NCBI GenBank assembly: GCA_024699595.1 | Contig: JAILPG010000126.1 | Coordinates: forward strand, 1 to 5,803 | Length of the DNA: 5,803 bases | Direction of reading: 5' to 3' | Source: Lachnospiraceae bacterium | GTDB lineage: Bacteria; Bacillota_A; Clostridia; Lachnospirales; Lachnospiraceae | Position numbers and translations under genes: made by a program | The notes under the pieces: generated by a model | Databases searched by the model: none | What the model saw: only the letters and a program-made list of their open reading frames with translations | What the model was told of the DNA's origin: nothing | Shown here: positions 1 through 5,803 of the stretch, piece after piece | Numbering within the stretch: the first letter of the stretch is position 1 | Layout of the letters: each line of letters opens with the position of its first letter

Positions 1-621
1 AATGGTGATGATCCTTGATGAAAAATCCAGAAATACATCGACCGTATACTCTTCACCCTCCATATAATCCTGGATCATGGGCTCGCTTACAAGCGGCAGT
101 ATGCTTTCAAGTTCTTTTCTGTCGTTAACCTTATAGGTGTCTATGCTCGAGCTGCCGCTTACGGGCTTTATAAACAGAGGATAGTTTTCCTTCCCCTGTT
201 CTATCTCCTCCGTCTTATAGAGTCTCGGAACCTTAAAACCGTTCTCCTCCATAAATCTCTGGGTATTTATCTTGTTCCGGCATATATTTATCACAGGAAA
301 GTCCGATACCAAAAGGACGGCACCGGTCTCCTTCTCAATAAGATCCCTGTTCTCCGAAAGAAGCAGAAGCTCCGTATCTATCGTCGGTACGATCAGGGAG
401 ATATCCTTATCCCTGCAGACAGTGATTATGGCATCAACATATTTTCCGGAATCTATCCTCGGAAAGATCACATGATCATCCGCAAAATAAAGTGCAGGTG
501 CAAGATCGCTTGCGTCTCCGCATACAACAGAACCTTCTATCCCCAGTCTGTCCCTAGCGTCCTTAAAGCATTTAACAAGCTCCACTCTCCTGCCTGCGCT
601 TATTATCAGAACATTTGTCAT
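1..621 (-). CDS. ATP-grasp (CarB-like) ligase, 3' end cut off by window edge
   Basis: An open frame of 207 codons runs from ATG at 621 off the left edge with no stop, so only the N-terminal part is seen. Residues 1-110 look like a pre-ATP-grasp Rossmann-like domain: the opening strand NVLIISAGRRVELV, CGDASDLAPAL at 34-44, and VPTIDTEL at 78-85. ATP-grasp features follow: FIKPVSGSSS at 150-159, the glycine/serine-rich ATP loop with its lysine, and QDYMEGEEYTVDVF at 184-197, a typical QxxxxGxEYxVDV strand. The metal-binding C-terminal residues lie outside the window. The family joins a carboxylate to an amine or other nucleophile through an acyl phosphate. Members encoded in polysaccharide loci probably make or decorate sugar precursors, but the substrate cannot be read here. 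The start is one base past the TGA of the upstream transferase (TGA-T-ATG), with AGAGG 11 bases upstream, which suggests translational coupling. Family confidence is high; the exact role is unknown. Confidence 0.88.
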   Translation of the reverse strand, partial: MTNVLIISAGRRVELVKCFKDARDRLGIEGSVVCGDASDLAPALYFADDHVIFPRIDSGKYVDAIITVCRDKDISLIVPTIDTELLLLSENRDLIEKETGAVLLVSDFPVINICRNKINTQRFMEENGFKVPRLYKTEEIEQGKENYPLFIKPVSGSSSIDTYKVNDRKELESILPLVSEPMIQDYMEGEEYTVDVFLDFSSRIITI

Positions 622-622
622 A

Positions 623-1231
623 TCATTTACTGCCTCTGAAATAATCCATGGTTTCCGCACCCTCCGGACTTATCCCGTCTTTCTTCAGTACATTTCCCAC
701 GGTCATTACAAGGATCTTAAGATCCATTAAAAAAGAATACTTTTCCGTATATTCCACATCGTATTCAAACTTTTCTTCCCAGGTGATGCTGTTTCTGCCA
801 TTTACCTGAGCCCATCCGGTAAGCCCCGGCCTCACGTCATGCCTGTGGCTCTGTCTCTCGTTGTAAAGCGGAAGATACTGTACAAGTAAAGGACGCGGAC
901 CCACGATCGACATATCACCCTTAAGTATGCAAAAAAGCTCCGGAAGCTCATCAAGACTTGTGGCTCTAAGCTTTTTCCCAAAGGGTGTAAGCCTTTTCTC
1001 ATCAGGCAGAAGCTCCCCTTTTTCATCCCTTTCATCGGTCATTGACCGAAACTTGTACATATGAAAGATCTCACCCCTGTATCCGGGTCTGTCCTGATGA
1101 AACAGCACGGGACTTCCAAGCTTTATCCTTATTAACACGGCAAGCACCAGATATACGGGAGACAATATGATGATGGAAAAAAGACTTAAAAGTATGTCAA
1201 AAAATCTTTTCAGAAATCTTCTGTAGAGCAT
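623..1231 (-). CDS. pglC: PglC-type undecaprenyl-phosphate sugar phosphotransferase (initiating transferase)
   Basis: This 202-residue monotopic phosphoglycosyl transferase (bacterial sugar transferase family) moves a sugar phosphate from a UDP-sugar to undecaprenyl phosphate at the cytoplasmic face, the first step of glycan assembly. Visible features are KRFFDI (8-13), a single hydrophobic re-entrant helix with its Ser-Pro break (14-36, SP at 24-25), FHQDRPG (44-50), KFRSMT (60-65), the catalytic Asp-Glu pair in SLDELPEL (D94, E95), GPRPLL (111-116) and RPGLTGWAQVNGRN (134-147). The stretch DERDEKGELL (67-76) and PLLVQYLPLYNE closely resemble Campylobacter PglC as I remember it, so a diNAc-bacillosamine-like first sugar is possible but unproven. 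It lacks the large multi-pass N-terminal domain of WbaP/WcaJ types. I chose ATG at 1231 because its N-terminus lines up with PglC. A GTG at 1249 would add MWYNRI and overlap the upstream gene by 11 bases. No clear Shine-Dalgarno site precedes 1231. Confidence 0.93.
   Translation of the reverse strand: MLYRRFLKRFFDILLSLFSIIILSPVYLVLAVLIRIKLGSPVLFHQDRPGYRGEIFHMYKFRSMTDERDEKGELLPDEKRLTPFGKKLRATSLDELPELFCILKGDMSIVGPRPLLVQYLPLYNERQSHRHDVRPGLTGWAQVNGRNSITWEEKFEYDVEYTEKYSFLMDLKILVMTVGNVLKKDGISPEGAETMDYFRGSK
633..637 (-). promoter_or_regulatory. Ribosome binding site of the ATP-grasp gene
   Basis: AGAGG on the minus strand lies 11 bases before the ATG at 621, inside the last codons of the upstream transferase. 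The spacing is slightly long, but the TGA-T-ATG junction would also let terminating ribosomes restart. Confidence 0.5.
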
Positions 1232-1237
1232 AATACG

Positions 1238-1246
1238 ATTATACCA
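1238..1246 (-). promoter_or_regulatory. Possible extended -10 promoter element before the PglC-type gene
   Basis: The minus strand reads TGG-TATAAT, a perfect extended -10 (TGnTATAAT). Six bases separate it from the ATG at 1231, so transcription would start at about the A of that ATG. No TTGACA-like -35 is seen at 16-18 bases (ATTTAT at 17). The box overlaps the TAA stop of the preceding gene. It may be chance in AT-rich junction sequence. Confidence 0.3.
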
Positions 1247-2405
1247 CACTATCCCTGTTTATAAATCCAAACAGCAAAAGCAGCATTATCACAAAGGGAG
1301 CTACGATAATATAGTTTTCCATAAATGCCGTAAAGAGCATCCCGAATATTCCTGCCATTGCAGTCTTGGAAAGCCTGTCTGAGGCTGCTTTTTCCCTTAT
1401 CCCAAGCAGACGGAAGATTGCAAACATAAGGGCAGTTATGAACACGACGACTCCGTGGACTATCAGTATATCAAGAAATCCCGAATGGACCTCAAACAGC
1501 CCGTTCATCCAGTCAAGCTTCATCACATAGGAAGATCCGATACCGGTAAGCGGCATTTTGAGATAAGCCTCCCACAGTTCATGCCATATCTCTTCCCTGC
1601 CCGATATAAGATCCTTGTAGAATATCCGCACCGAAAATACATCCTTCATACTGCCAAGCCATACATAGAAGGCCGAAAACGCCACGGAACCCAGAGTTGA
1701 CAGAAGAGTGAGGATAAAATAGACCGTCCTGTTTTTCCATATTTTTCCGGGGATCAGATATAAAAGCGTAAACATGATGAGACCGATGAGCGCGCATCTT
1801 GATCTGTACCAGGAGATGATATTATATGACATTGCAAACAAAAACAGCTCCAGAGCCCTAAGCGCATAAAGCCACCTCTTATCCTTTATCCTCCCTGCAA
1901 AATACTCGATCGCATATATGAGGAAAAAGAAGCCGGTTATAAGCACCAGTCCGCCGTAATTTGTATTATAGCCCTTAAAATATCCCTTTACGTCGATGGT
2001 CCAGTACAAAAAGAAGGCACCGGTATAAATAGCGGTTATGAGTATCTCCTTTTCACTTAAGCTGACCTTGTTTGCAAGATACAGCACCAACAGGAAATCA
2101 AAGACCGTGAGTATGGCTCCCTTATCGGAACCTATCACAAACAGGTTGATAAGTGCGATAAGATCGACAGCCGCCATCAGATAAAATGCGGGATCCTTTA
2201 TAAGAAAGCTTATATCCGCATAGCAAAGGAGCGTGATGATAAGAAAGACAGCTGCAATAAGGGTTCCATAGGGTGCAGTGGCAGAATACCATTCATATAA
2301 ATGGAAATAAAGGGTCGTAAGTATAAAAACAGAAATGAGAAGGGAAAGATTGCCCCATCTCTTCCTCTTTTCACTTATAGGAGTCAAACCGTTATCGTCT
2401 CTCAA
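1239..2405 (-). CDS. Wzy_C/O-antigen-ligase-superfamily membrane protein (Wzy-B), TTG start
   Basis: This 388-residue protein has about 12 hydrophobic segments and one large extracytoplasmic loop (about 251-310). It is probably a glycan polymerase or ligase acting on undecaprenyl-linked sugars at the outer membrane face. Marks are GYNTN (145-149), WYRSRC (199-204, at the place of the family's Arg-rich RxRG), SGREEIW (268-274), PLTGIG (285-290) and H307-S308 followed nine residues later by G318. The same blocks occur in the same order with near-identical spacing in Wzy-A, so the two are paralogues. Here the RxRG glycine is Cys204 and the usual His-Asn is His-Ser. The start must be TTG at 2405: the frame has a stop shortly upstream, there is no ATG or GTG between, and AGAGG sits 8 bases before the TTG. 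It overlaps the flippase TGA by four bases (TTGA). Polymerase versus ligase cannot be decided from sequence alone. Confidence 0.85.
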   Translation of the reverse strand: MRDDNGLTPISEKRKRWGNLSLLISVFILTTLYFHLYEWYSATAPYGTLIAAVFLIITLLCYADISFLIKDPAFYLMAAVDLIALINLFVIGSDKGAILTVFDFLLVLYLANKVSLSEKEILITAIYTGAFFLYWTIDVKGYFKGYNTNYGGLVLITGFFFLIYAIEYFAGRIKDKRWLYALRALELFLFAMSYNIISWYRSRCALIGLIMFTLLYLIPGKIWKNRTVYFILTLLSTLGSVAFSAFYVWLGSMKDVFSVRIFYKDLISGREEIWHELWEAYLKMPLTGIGSSYVMKLDWMNGLFEVHSGFLDILIVHGVVVFITALMFAIFRLLGIREKAASDRLSKTAMAGIFGMLFTAFMENYIIVAPFVIMLLLLFGFINRDSVV

Positions 2406-3832
2406 CTTTCCTGCCTCTTTACACCGCTTTGCTTAAACTTTAGCCAAAGCTTTTTTGCTATCTCCATTATATCCGCAGCATATAATATGAGGATTGCTGC
2501 AAACATGAGGATGCATATAGGATATACGTATCCTGTGTCATTTATCATTATATAAGCCTGGATCACCAGGATCAGATAGGTTACATGTTCTTTTATACCG
2601 TTATGTTCAATATCAGCATATTTTTTTACCACCTGATATGCCATCATGAACATTACATAGTATGAAACCGCCGTTGCGATCGCAGCTCCCATGGCCGAAA
2701 GCTTCGGTATCAGGATGAGGTTTAAGACCACATTGATGAGTGCACCGGTAAAGGTTGCCTTACCCATGGCCTTTGAGTCCTTATTTGCAAGGCAGATCGA
2801 CCCGAAAAAGCCTGTCAGTGCTCCAAACACCACCGATATCACAAGAGGCGGAACATAGACCCATGCGGCATAAAAATCCTTTTTAAACATAAAGGAAGCC
2901 AAAAACCTTACGATCAGTATCAGAAAGGAACAGCCGGTTACCATGAAAGCATTGTAGGATTTAAACATCATCGAAAAGAATTCGTTTTTGTCCCCGTCAT
3001 TGTAGCTCTTGGTGGCCGACATCTGAAAACTTTGGGCAAATATCCTCTGAAATACGGTAAGTATCGAAGGTATCTTGTAAGCAACGCCGTAGATCCCGTT
3101 TACGGAAACACCGCATAATAAGGAGACCAGATATCTGTCTGAAGCATTATTGATCCAGGCTCCTGTGGAATAAGCGATAAGAGGCTTTCCATAGTCAAGA
3201 AGCTCCTTTTCAAAAGCATCATCACCTTCTGTTTTTTCATAAATATATGATGCATGCTTACGTGCCAAGAGAAGCATGAGGACAGAAGCCATGGAAAAAG
3301 AGGCGATCTGCGAAAACAGATAGCCGTAGAGTCCCGCTTTTACGACAAGCAGCCAAAAGAGGTTTGATGCAATGAGAATGACCGTCGAAAACACGCTTCC
3401 GCATACAACTATCTTTACCTTCTCAAGACCCTGAAAGAAGAGGATCAGGTATTCATAAAAGCAGTTTGCAAAAAACAGGAGTGAAAACACCAGGAGATAT
3501 CCCCTGTAAGGCCTGATAAACAGAGAAGCCGCCACACATAAGATAAGAACAAAAAGACAGGCTCTCAGGTTATACTTAACACCGTACTTAAGTATCTCTC
3601 TCCTCTTATCCGCCCTGTCGATCCCGTATCTTAAGGCGGCCTCGCCCATGTTCACCGTAAGTGCCGGAACAAGCAGCAAAAGGGTCGTCTGCATGACGTC
3701 GGCGATACCGTAATCAGCAGTGGAGAGAACATTTGTATAAAAAGGTACCAGTAAAAAGACCAGTATCTTTGATACAAAATTACTGATCGTAAATAATGCC
3801 ATATTCCCGGCAAAATACTTAAGCTTCCCCAT
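2402..3832 (-). CDS. wzx: Wzx-type polysaccharide flippase (MOP superfamily)
   Basis: This 476-residue multi-pass protein is of the length and pattern of Wzx/PST transporters, which move undecaprenyl-pyrophosphate-linked glycan units across the cytoplasmic membrane. The N-terminus (12-34) is the usual first helix followed by PFYTNVLSTADYGIADV (30-46), the family's characteristic Tyr-Gly loop. DRYLVSLLCGVSVNGIYGVAYKI (232-254) starts the second half of the internal repeat. NLILIPKLSAMGAAIATAVS (371-390) is the classic C-terminal Wzx signature. About 12-14 membrane helices are visible, with a charged cytoplasmic tail (456-476). The ATG at 3832 overlaps the end of Wzy-A by 14 bases and has GGGGAAAGG just upstream. 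Its stop overlaps the TTG of Wzy-B by four bases. Lying between two polymerase/ligase-like proteins supports a role in exporting the same glycan. MurJ is less likely given the setting and the C-terminal signature. Confidence 0.93.
   Translation of the reverse strand: MGKLKYFAGNMALFTISNFVSKILVFLLVPFYTNVLSTADYGIADVMQTTLLLLVPALTVNMGEAALRYGIDRADKRREILKYGVKYNLRACLFVLILCVAASLFIRPYRGYLLVFSLLFFANCFYEYLILFFQGLEKVKIVVCGSVFSTVILIASNLFWLLVVKAGLYGYLFSQIASFSMASVLMLLLARKHASYIYEKTEGDDAFEKELLDYGKPLIAYSTGAWINNASDRYLVSLLCGVSVNGIYGVAYKIPSILTVFQRIFAQSFQMSATKSYNDGDKNEFFSMMFKSYNAFMVTGCSFLILIVRFLASFMFKKDFYAAWVYVPPLVISVVFGALTGFFGSICLANKDSKAMGKATFTGALINVVLNLILIPKLSAMGAAIATAVSYYVMFMMAYQVVKKYADIEHNGIKEHVTYLILVIQAYIMINDTGYVYPICILMFAAILILYAADIMEIAKKLWLKFKQSGVKRQES
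2414..2418 (-). promoter_or_regulatory. Ribosome binding site that fixes the TTG start of Wzy-B
   Basis: AGAGG lies 8 bases upstream of TTG at 2405, near-ideal spacing. The frame has no ATG or GTG between the TTG and an upstream stop, so this site decides the start. It lies inside the final codons of the flippase gene. Confidence 0.65.
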
Positions 3833-5087
3833 TTATGCCTTTCCCCGAACCCGCAAATGTGAGCAGATACAGAAGGTTCAGTGAATAATCCGCCCAGATA
3901 AGATCCACATCAAAAAACGATTCGATGAACACCGCAAGAAGGATCACCATCGCACACCGGGAGATACTGCTTAGCTTAACTGCCTGATATAAATGTCCCG
4001 CCCTCAGATATATAAGGACCAGTATCCCCGAAAATACAGCTATCCCGTGTATCACCAGGAAATTGTACATGGCATTGTGGACGTTAAACTCAAAAAAGGA
4101 TTCTATTACCGCATTTGTTCCTATCCCCGTAAGGGGCTTTTCTGCAAACAGATCAAAGAACTCCTTCCAGATGAGCTCTCTTCCCGAAAAAACAGATTTA
4201 TAGAAAAACGGAAGTCTGAAATTTACGCCTGTTTTTGAGAGCATGATGTAAAAAAATACAAACATGAGAGAACCAAGTGTCGCAAATATCCAGACCGCAT
4301 TATAGAAAGCCTTCTTCTGCCACCATTTCCGGGGTATCAGATACCTAAAGACCATGAACATCACAAGCATTATGAAGGCACCCCTTGCTCTGTGCCATAA
4401 CGAAAGCTGGAAACCCTTAATGATCAGAAGTGTCATGAAAAAGCCGGGGATCTGAGGATATTTCTTAAGTATCGGAAAGGGCAGCTTCTCCTTTATAAGC
4501 TCAAGGAGCATAAAGGCGCACAAAAGCGTGTATATGGTAAAGGTCGCTGCCGTATTGGTGTTATAACCGTAAAAGGCAAAATCCGCAAACAGCTTCTTAT
4601 ACGCGACGATAAACCAGTAAAGAAGCAGGAGGGCATAGGCTCCCGAAAGTATGTAAAGAGACCTTTCACCAAATGTGATATATCTTGAAAGGTAGAAGAT
4701 CATGATAAAATCAAAGGCTACAAAAAAAGCACCGAAGCCCGATCTTACGATGACAAGATTGATAAGTGCCACAATGCATAGCAAAGCAACAAAGATAAAT
4801 TCCTTATCCCTGTGTCTGATCACGGCAGGAAGGCTTATGTTGTTAAAAAAGAGGATGATCAGGCAAAGGGACACAAAAAGACCTACATACCTGTCCGTAG
4901 CTCCGTAGAACTTCGGCACCAGAAATGTAAGCGAATAACCCATAAACAAAACGATCATTACCGTCAGGTTTATGAGTTCCTTTCCTTTATGCATAGCGGT
5001 GACCGTATGAGTATCCCCGTTCACCCTGTCTGTGTGTTCATCAGATCCATTAATTCCTGTAACAGTTCCCTTGTCCTGTTTTTCCAT
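3819..5087 (-). CDS. Wzy_C/O-antigen-ligase-superfamily membrane protein (Wzy-A)
   Basis: This 422-residue protein has about 12 hydrophobic segments from residue 40 on and a long extracytoplasmic loop (about 285-340). Family marks are GYNTN (174-178), WHRARG (231-236), SGRELIW (301-307), PLTGIG (318-323) and H337-N338 with G348 after nine residues. This fits most of the H[NSQ]x9Gxx[GTY] ligase signature, but the last position is Val351. It should act on lipid-linked glycan outside the membrane as polymerase, or as a ligase to an acceptor. Residues 1-37 are hydrophilic (rich in Thr, Asp, Gly), unlike Wzy-B, whose polar head is only about 18 residues. I chose ATG at 5087 because AAGGA lies 9 bases upstream, which creates a 67-base overlap with the glycosyltransferase. 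An in-frame ATG at 4994 would avoid the overlap but has no well-placed Shine-Dalgarno site. The 3' end overlaps the flippase by 14 bases. The wzy label is likely, but polymerase versus ligase is undecided. Confidence 0.87.
   Translation of the reverse strand: MEKQDKGTVTGINGSDEHTDRVNGDTHTVTAMHKGKELINLTVMIVLFMGYSLTFLVPKFYGATDRYVGLFVSLCLIILFFNNISLPAVIRHRDKEFIFVALLCIVALINLVIVRSGFGAFFVAFDFIMIFYLSRYITFGERSLYILSGAYALLLLYWFIVAYKKLFADFAFYGYNTNTAATFTIYTLLCAFMLLELIKEKLPFPILKKYPQIPGFFMTLLIIKGFQLSLWHRARGAFIMLVMFMVFRYLIPRKWWQKKAFYNAVWIFATLGSLMFVFFYIMLSKTGVNFRLPFFYKSVFSGRELIWKEFFDLFAEKPLTGIGTNAVIESFFEFNVHNAMYNFLVIHGIAVFSGILVLIYLRAGHLYQAVKLSSISRCAMVILLAVFIESFFDVDLIWADYSLNLLYLLTFAGSGKGINGEA
3838..3846 (-). 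promoter_or_regulatory. Ribosome binding site of the flippase gene
   Basis: The purine-rich GGGGAAAGG ends 5 bases before the ATG at 3832; its GGGGA part sits 9 bases away. It lies within the last codons of Wzy-A and supports the start inside the 14-base overlap. Confidence 0.6.
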
Positions 5088-5803
5088 GATACCGTTTCCT
5101 TATCGACAGATGAGACAAGAGCGGCATTGTTGCCCTGTCTTAACAATCCTCTTATCTTTTGTCCGATCTCTTCTGTATCCTCACAGTCATTTATGATATA
5201 ACGATCATCTGTACCCGTAAATATCTCAAGGGCACCTGTTTCCTTTGAAAACAGGAGATCGCAGCCATGGCTTAACGCCTCAAGCGGGGCAAGCCCGAAG
5301 GTTTCAAAGCAGCTGTTCTGCACAAACAGGTAAGCTTTTTCCATAAGCCTTACCGTCTCATCATGAGAAACGATCCCCTTATCATCAACAAAATCAAAGG
5401 CATCTACCTTCTCACTGTCTGCACCTTTATCCCCTATGACAATAAGCCTCAGATCTTTGTATTCCTCTTCTTTTTTAAGTTCTTTTACGGCTCTGCAGAT
5501 ATTTACGATCCTCTTTCTCGGCATGCCGCCGCCTACGGCAAGGATCATGTTTCTGTCACGTTTTGTACGGGAAGGTGCGTCATCTGCTTTAATATCCATT
5601 CCGTTTTTCCGGGATCTTATCTTTCCAGCATATTCCGGATAGTTTTCCTTAAGCCATAAGGCAAAATGATCCGAGACAGCATATATCCTGTCCGCAAGAG
5701 CCATGGTCTCCCTCTCCGTTTTGTTCATTGCCTGATCCTCACAGAGATTAATGCGGTTTTCATGCTCGACACAGCCGTGCATCAGATAGGCGCTCTTTTT
5801 TTT
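5021..5803 (-). CDS. GT4-type glycosyltransferase, N-terminus beyond window edge
   Basis: The frame is open to the right edge. The 260 visible residues begin KKKSAYLMHG, so the ATG at 5782 is an internal methionine and the first half of the GT-B fold lies outside. What remains is a linker to the C-terminal Rossmann domain of glycosyl transferase group 1: RIYAVSDHFALWLKE (39-53), KNGMDI (66-71, the usual PNGVD position), ILAVGGGMPRKRI (87-99, nucleotide-sugar binding with its Arg/Lys), LRLIVIGD (118-125) and NSCFETFGLAPLEALSHGCD (163-182). The last holds the EX7E motif, E167 and E175, of retaining GT4 enzymes. It would add a sugar from a nucleotide donor to the growing lipid-linked glycan on the cytoplasmic side; there is no membrane segment in the visible part. 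Donor and acceptor cannot be read from sequence. It ends in TGA at 5021, with its last 67 bases shared with Wzy-A in another frame. Confidence 0.9.
   Translation of the reverse strand, partial: KKKSAYLMHGCVEHENRINLCEDQAMNKTERETMALADRIYAVSDHFALWLKENYPEYAGKIRSRKNGMDIKADDAPSRTKRDRNMILAVGGGMPRKRIVNICRAVKELKKEEEYKDLRLIVIGDKGADSEKVDAFDFVDDKGIVSHDETVRLMEKAYLFVQNSCFETFGLAPLEALSHGCDLLFSKETGALEIFTGTDDRYIINDCEDTEEIGQKIRGLLRQGNNAALVSSVDKETVSWKNRTRELLQELMDLMNTQTG
5097..5101 (-). promoter_or_regulatory. Ribosome binding site that supports the long form of Wzy-A
   Basis: AAGGA lies 9 bases upstream of the ATG at 5087, within the glycosyltransferase coding region. The competing in-frame ATG at 4994 has only GGGGAT about 19 bases away, so this site favours the overlapping start. 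Confidence 0.6.

Noticed and set aside
832..1035. Short minus-strand frame inside the PglC-type gene
   Set aside because: It lies wholly within the catalytic domain of the transferase in another frame and resembles no family.
623..1249. GTG at 1249 as the start of the PglC-type transferase
   Set aside because: It adds MWYNRI, which known PglC-type N-termini lack, and its possible ribosome site AGGG is only 3 bases away. It is not fully excluded, since 1231 has no clear site either.
2402..3832. MurJ lipid II flippase
   Set aside because: The Wzx C-terminal signature and the position between two Wzy-like genes fit a polysaccharide flippase better.
4812..5201. Plus-strand open frame of 129 codons
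   Set aside because: It is antisense to two well-supported genes, with no recognisable domain and low-complexity composition. The other plus-strand frames are rejected for the same reason.
5021..5782. ATG at 5782 as the start of the glycosyltransferase
   Set aside because: The frame stays open to the window edge (KKKSAYL precedes it) and the N-terminal GT-B domain would be missing, so this is an internal Met of a gene cut by the edge.
5791..5803. T-run at the right edge as a terminator
   Set aside because: On the minus strand it is an A-run encoding Lys-Lys-Lys in the glycosyltransferase. No stem is visible, and a plus-strand terminator would end no gene here.

Overview
The window is an internal slice of a surface-polysaccharide or glycan assembly locus. 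All six genes are read from the minus strand, packed head to tail with overlaps or gaps of a few bases. Both end genes are cut by the window edges. No RNA gene, mobile element, CRISPR array, terminator or gene-free stretch is visible. Moderate base composition (mid-40s % GC by eye), purine-rich Shine-Dalgarno sites, frequent ATA and AGA/AGG codons and the style of the proteins suggest a Firmicute of the Clostridia, perhaps Lachnospiraceae. That placement is an impression, not a measurement.

Layout in transcription order (right to left): (1) 5803-5021, the C-terminal part of a GT4-type glycosyltransferase; (2) 5087-3819, a multi-pass Wzy_C/O-antigen-ligase-superfamily protein, here called Wzy-A; (3) 3832-2402, a Wzx-type flippase; (4) 2405-1239, a second Wzy_C-superfamily protein, Wzy-B, clearly paralogous to Wzy-A; (5) 1231-623, a PglC-type monotopic phosphoglycosyl transferase that would start the glycan on undecaprenyl phosphate; (6) 621-1, the N-terminal 207 residues of an ATP-grasp (CarB-like) ligase.

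Together they outline a Wzx/Wzy-dependent pathway. The PglC-like enzyme loads the first sugar phosphate onto the lipid carrier, glycosyltransferases extend it, Wzx flips the lipid-linked unit, and Wzy-type enzymes polymerise it or transfer it to an acceptor. The ATP-grasp enzyme probably makes or decorates a sugar precursor by forming an amide-type bond.

The most interesting points are two paralogous Wzy_C proteins flanking one flippase, both carrying most of the H[NSQ]x9Gxx[GTY] ligase signature but differing at key positions; a 67-base gene overlap supported by a good Shine-Dalgarno site; a forced TTG start inside a 4-base overlap; and a perfect extended -10 box placed so that transcription would begin on the start codon of the initiating transferase. 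I see no clearly new class of system. The paralogue pair is the best candidate for unusual biology.
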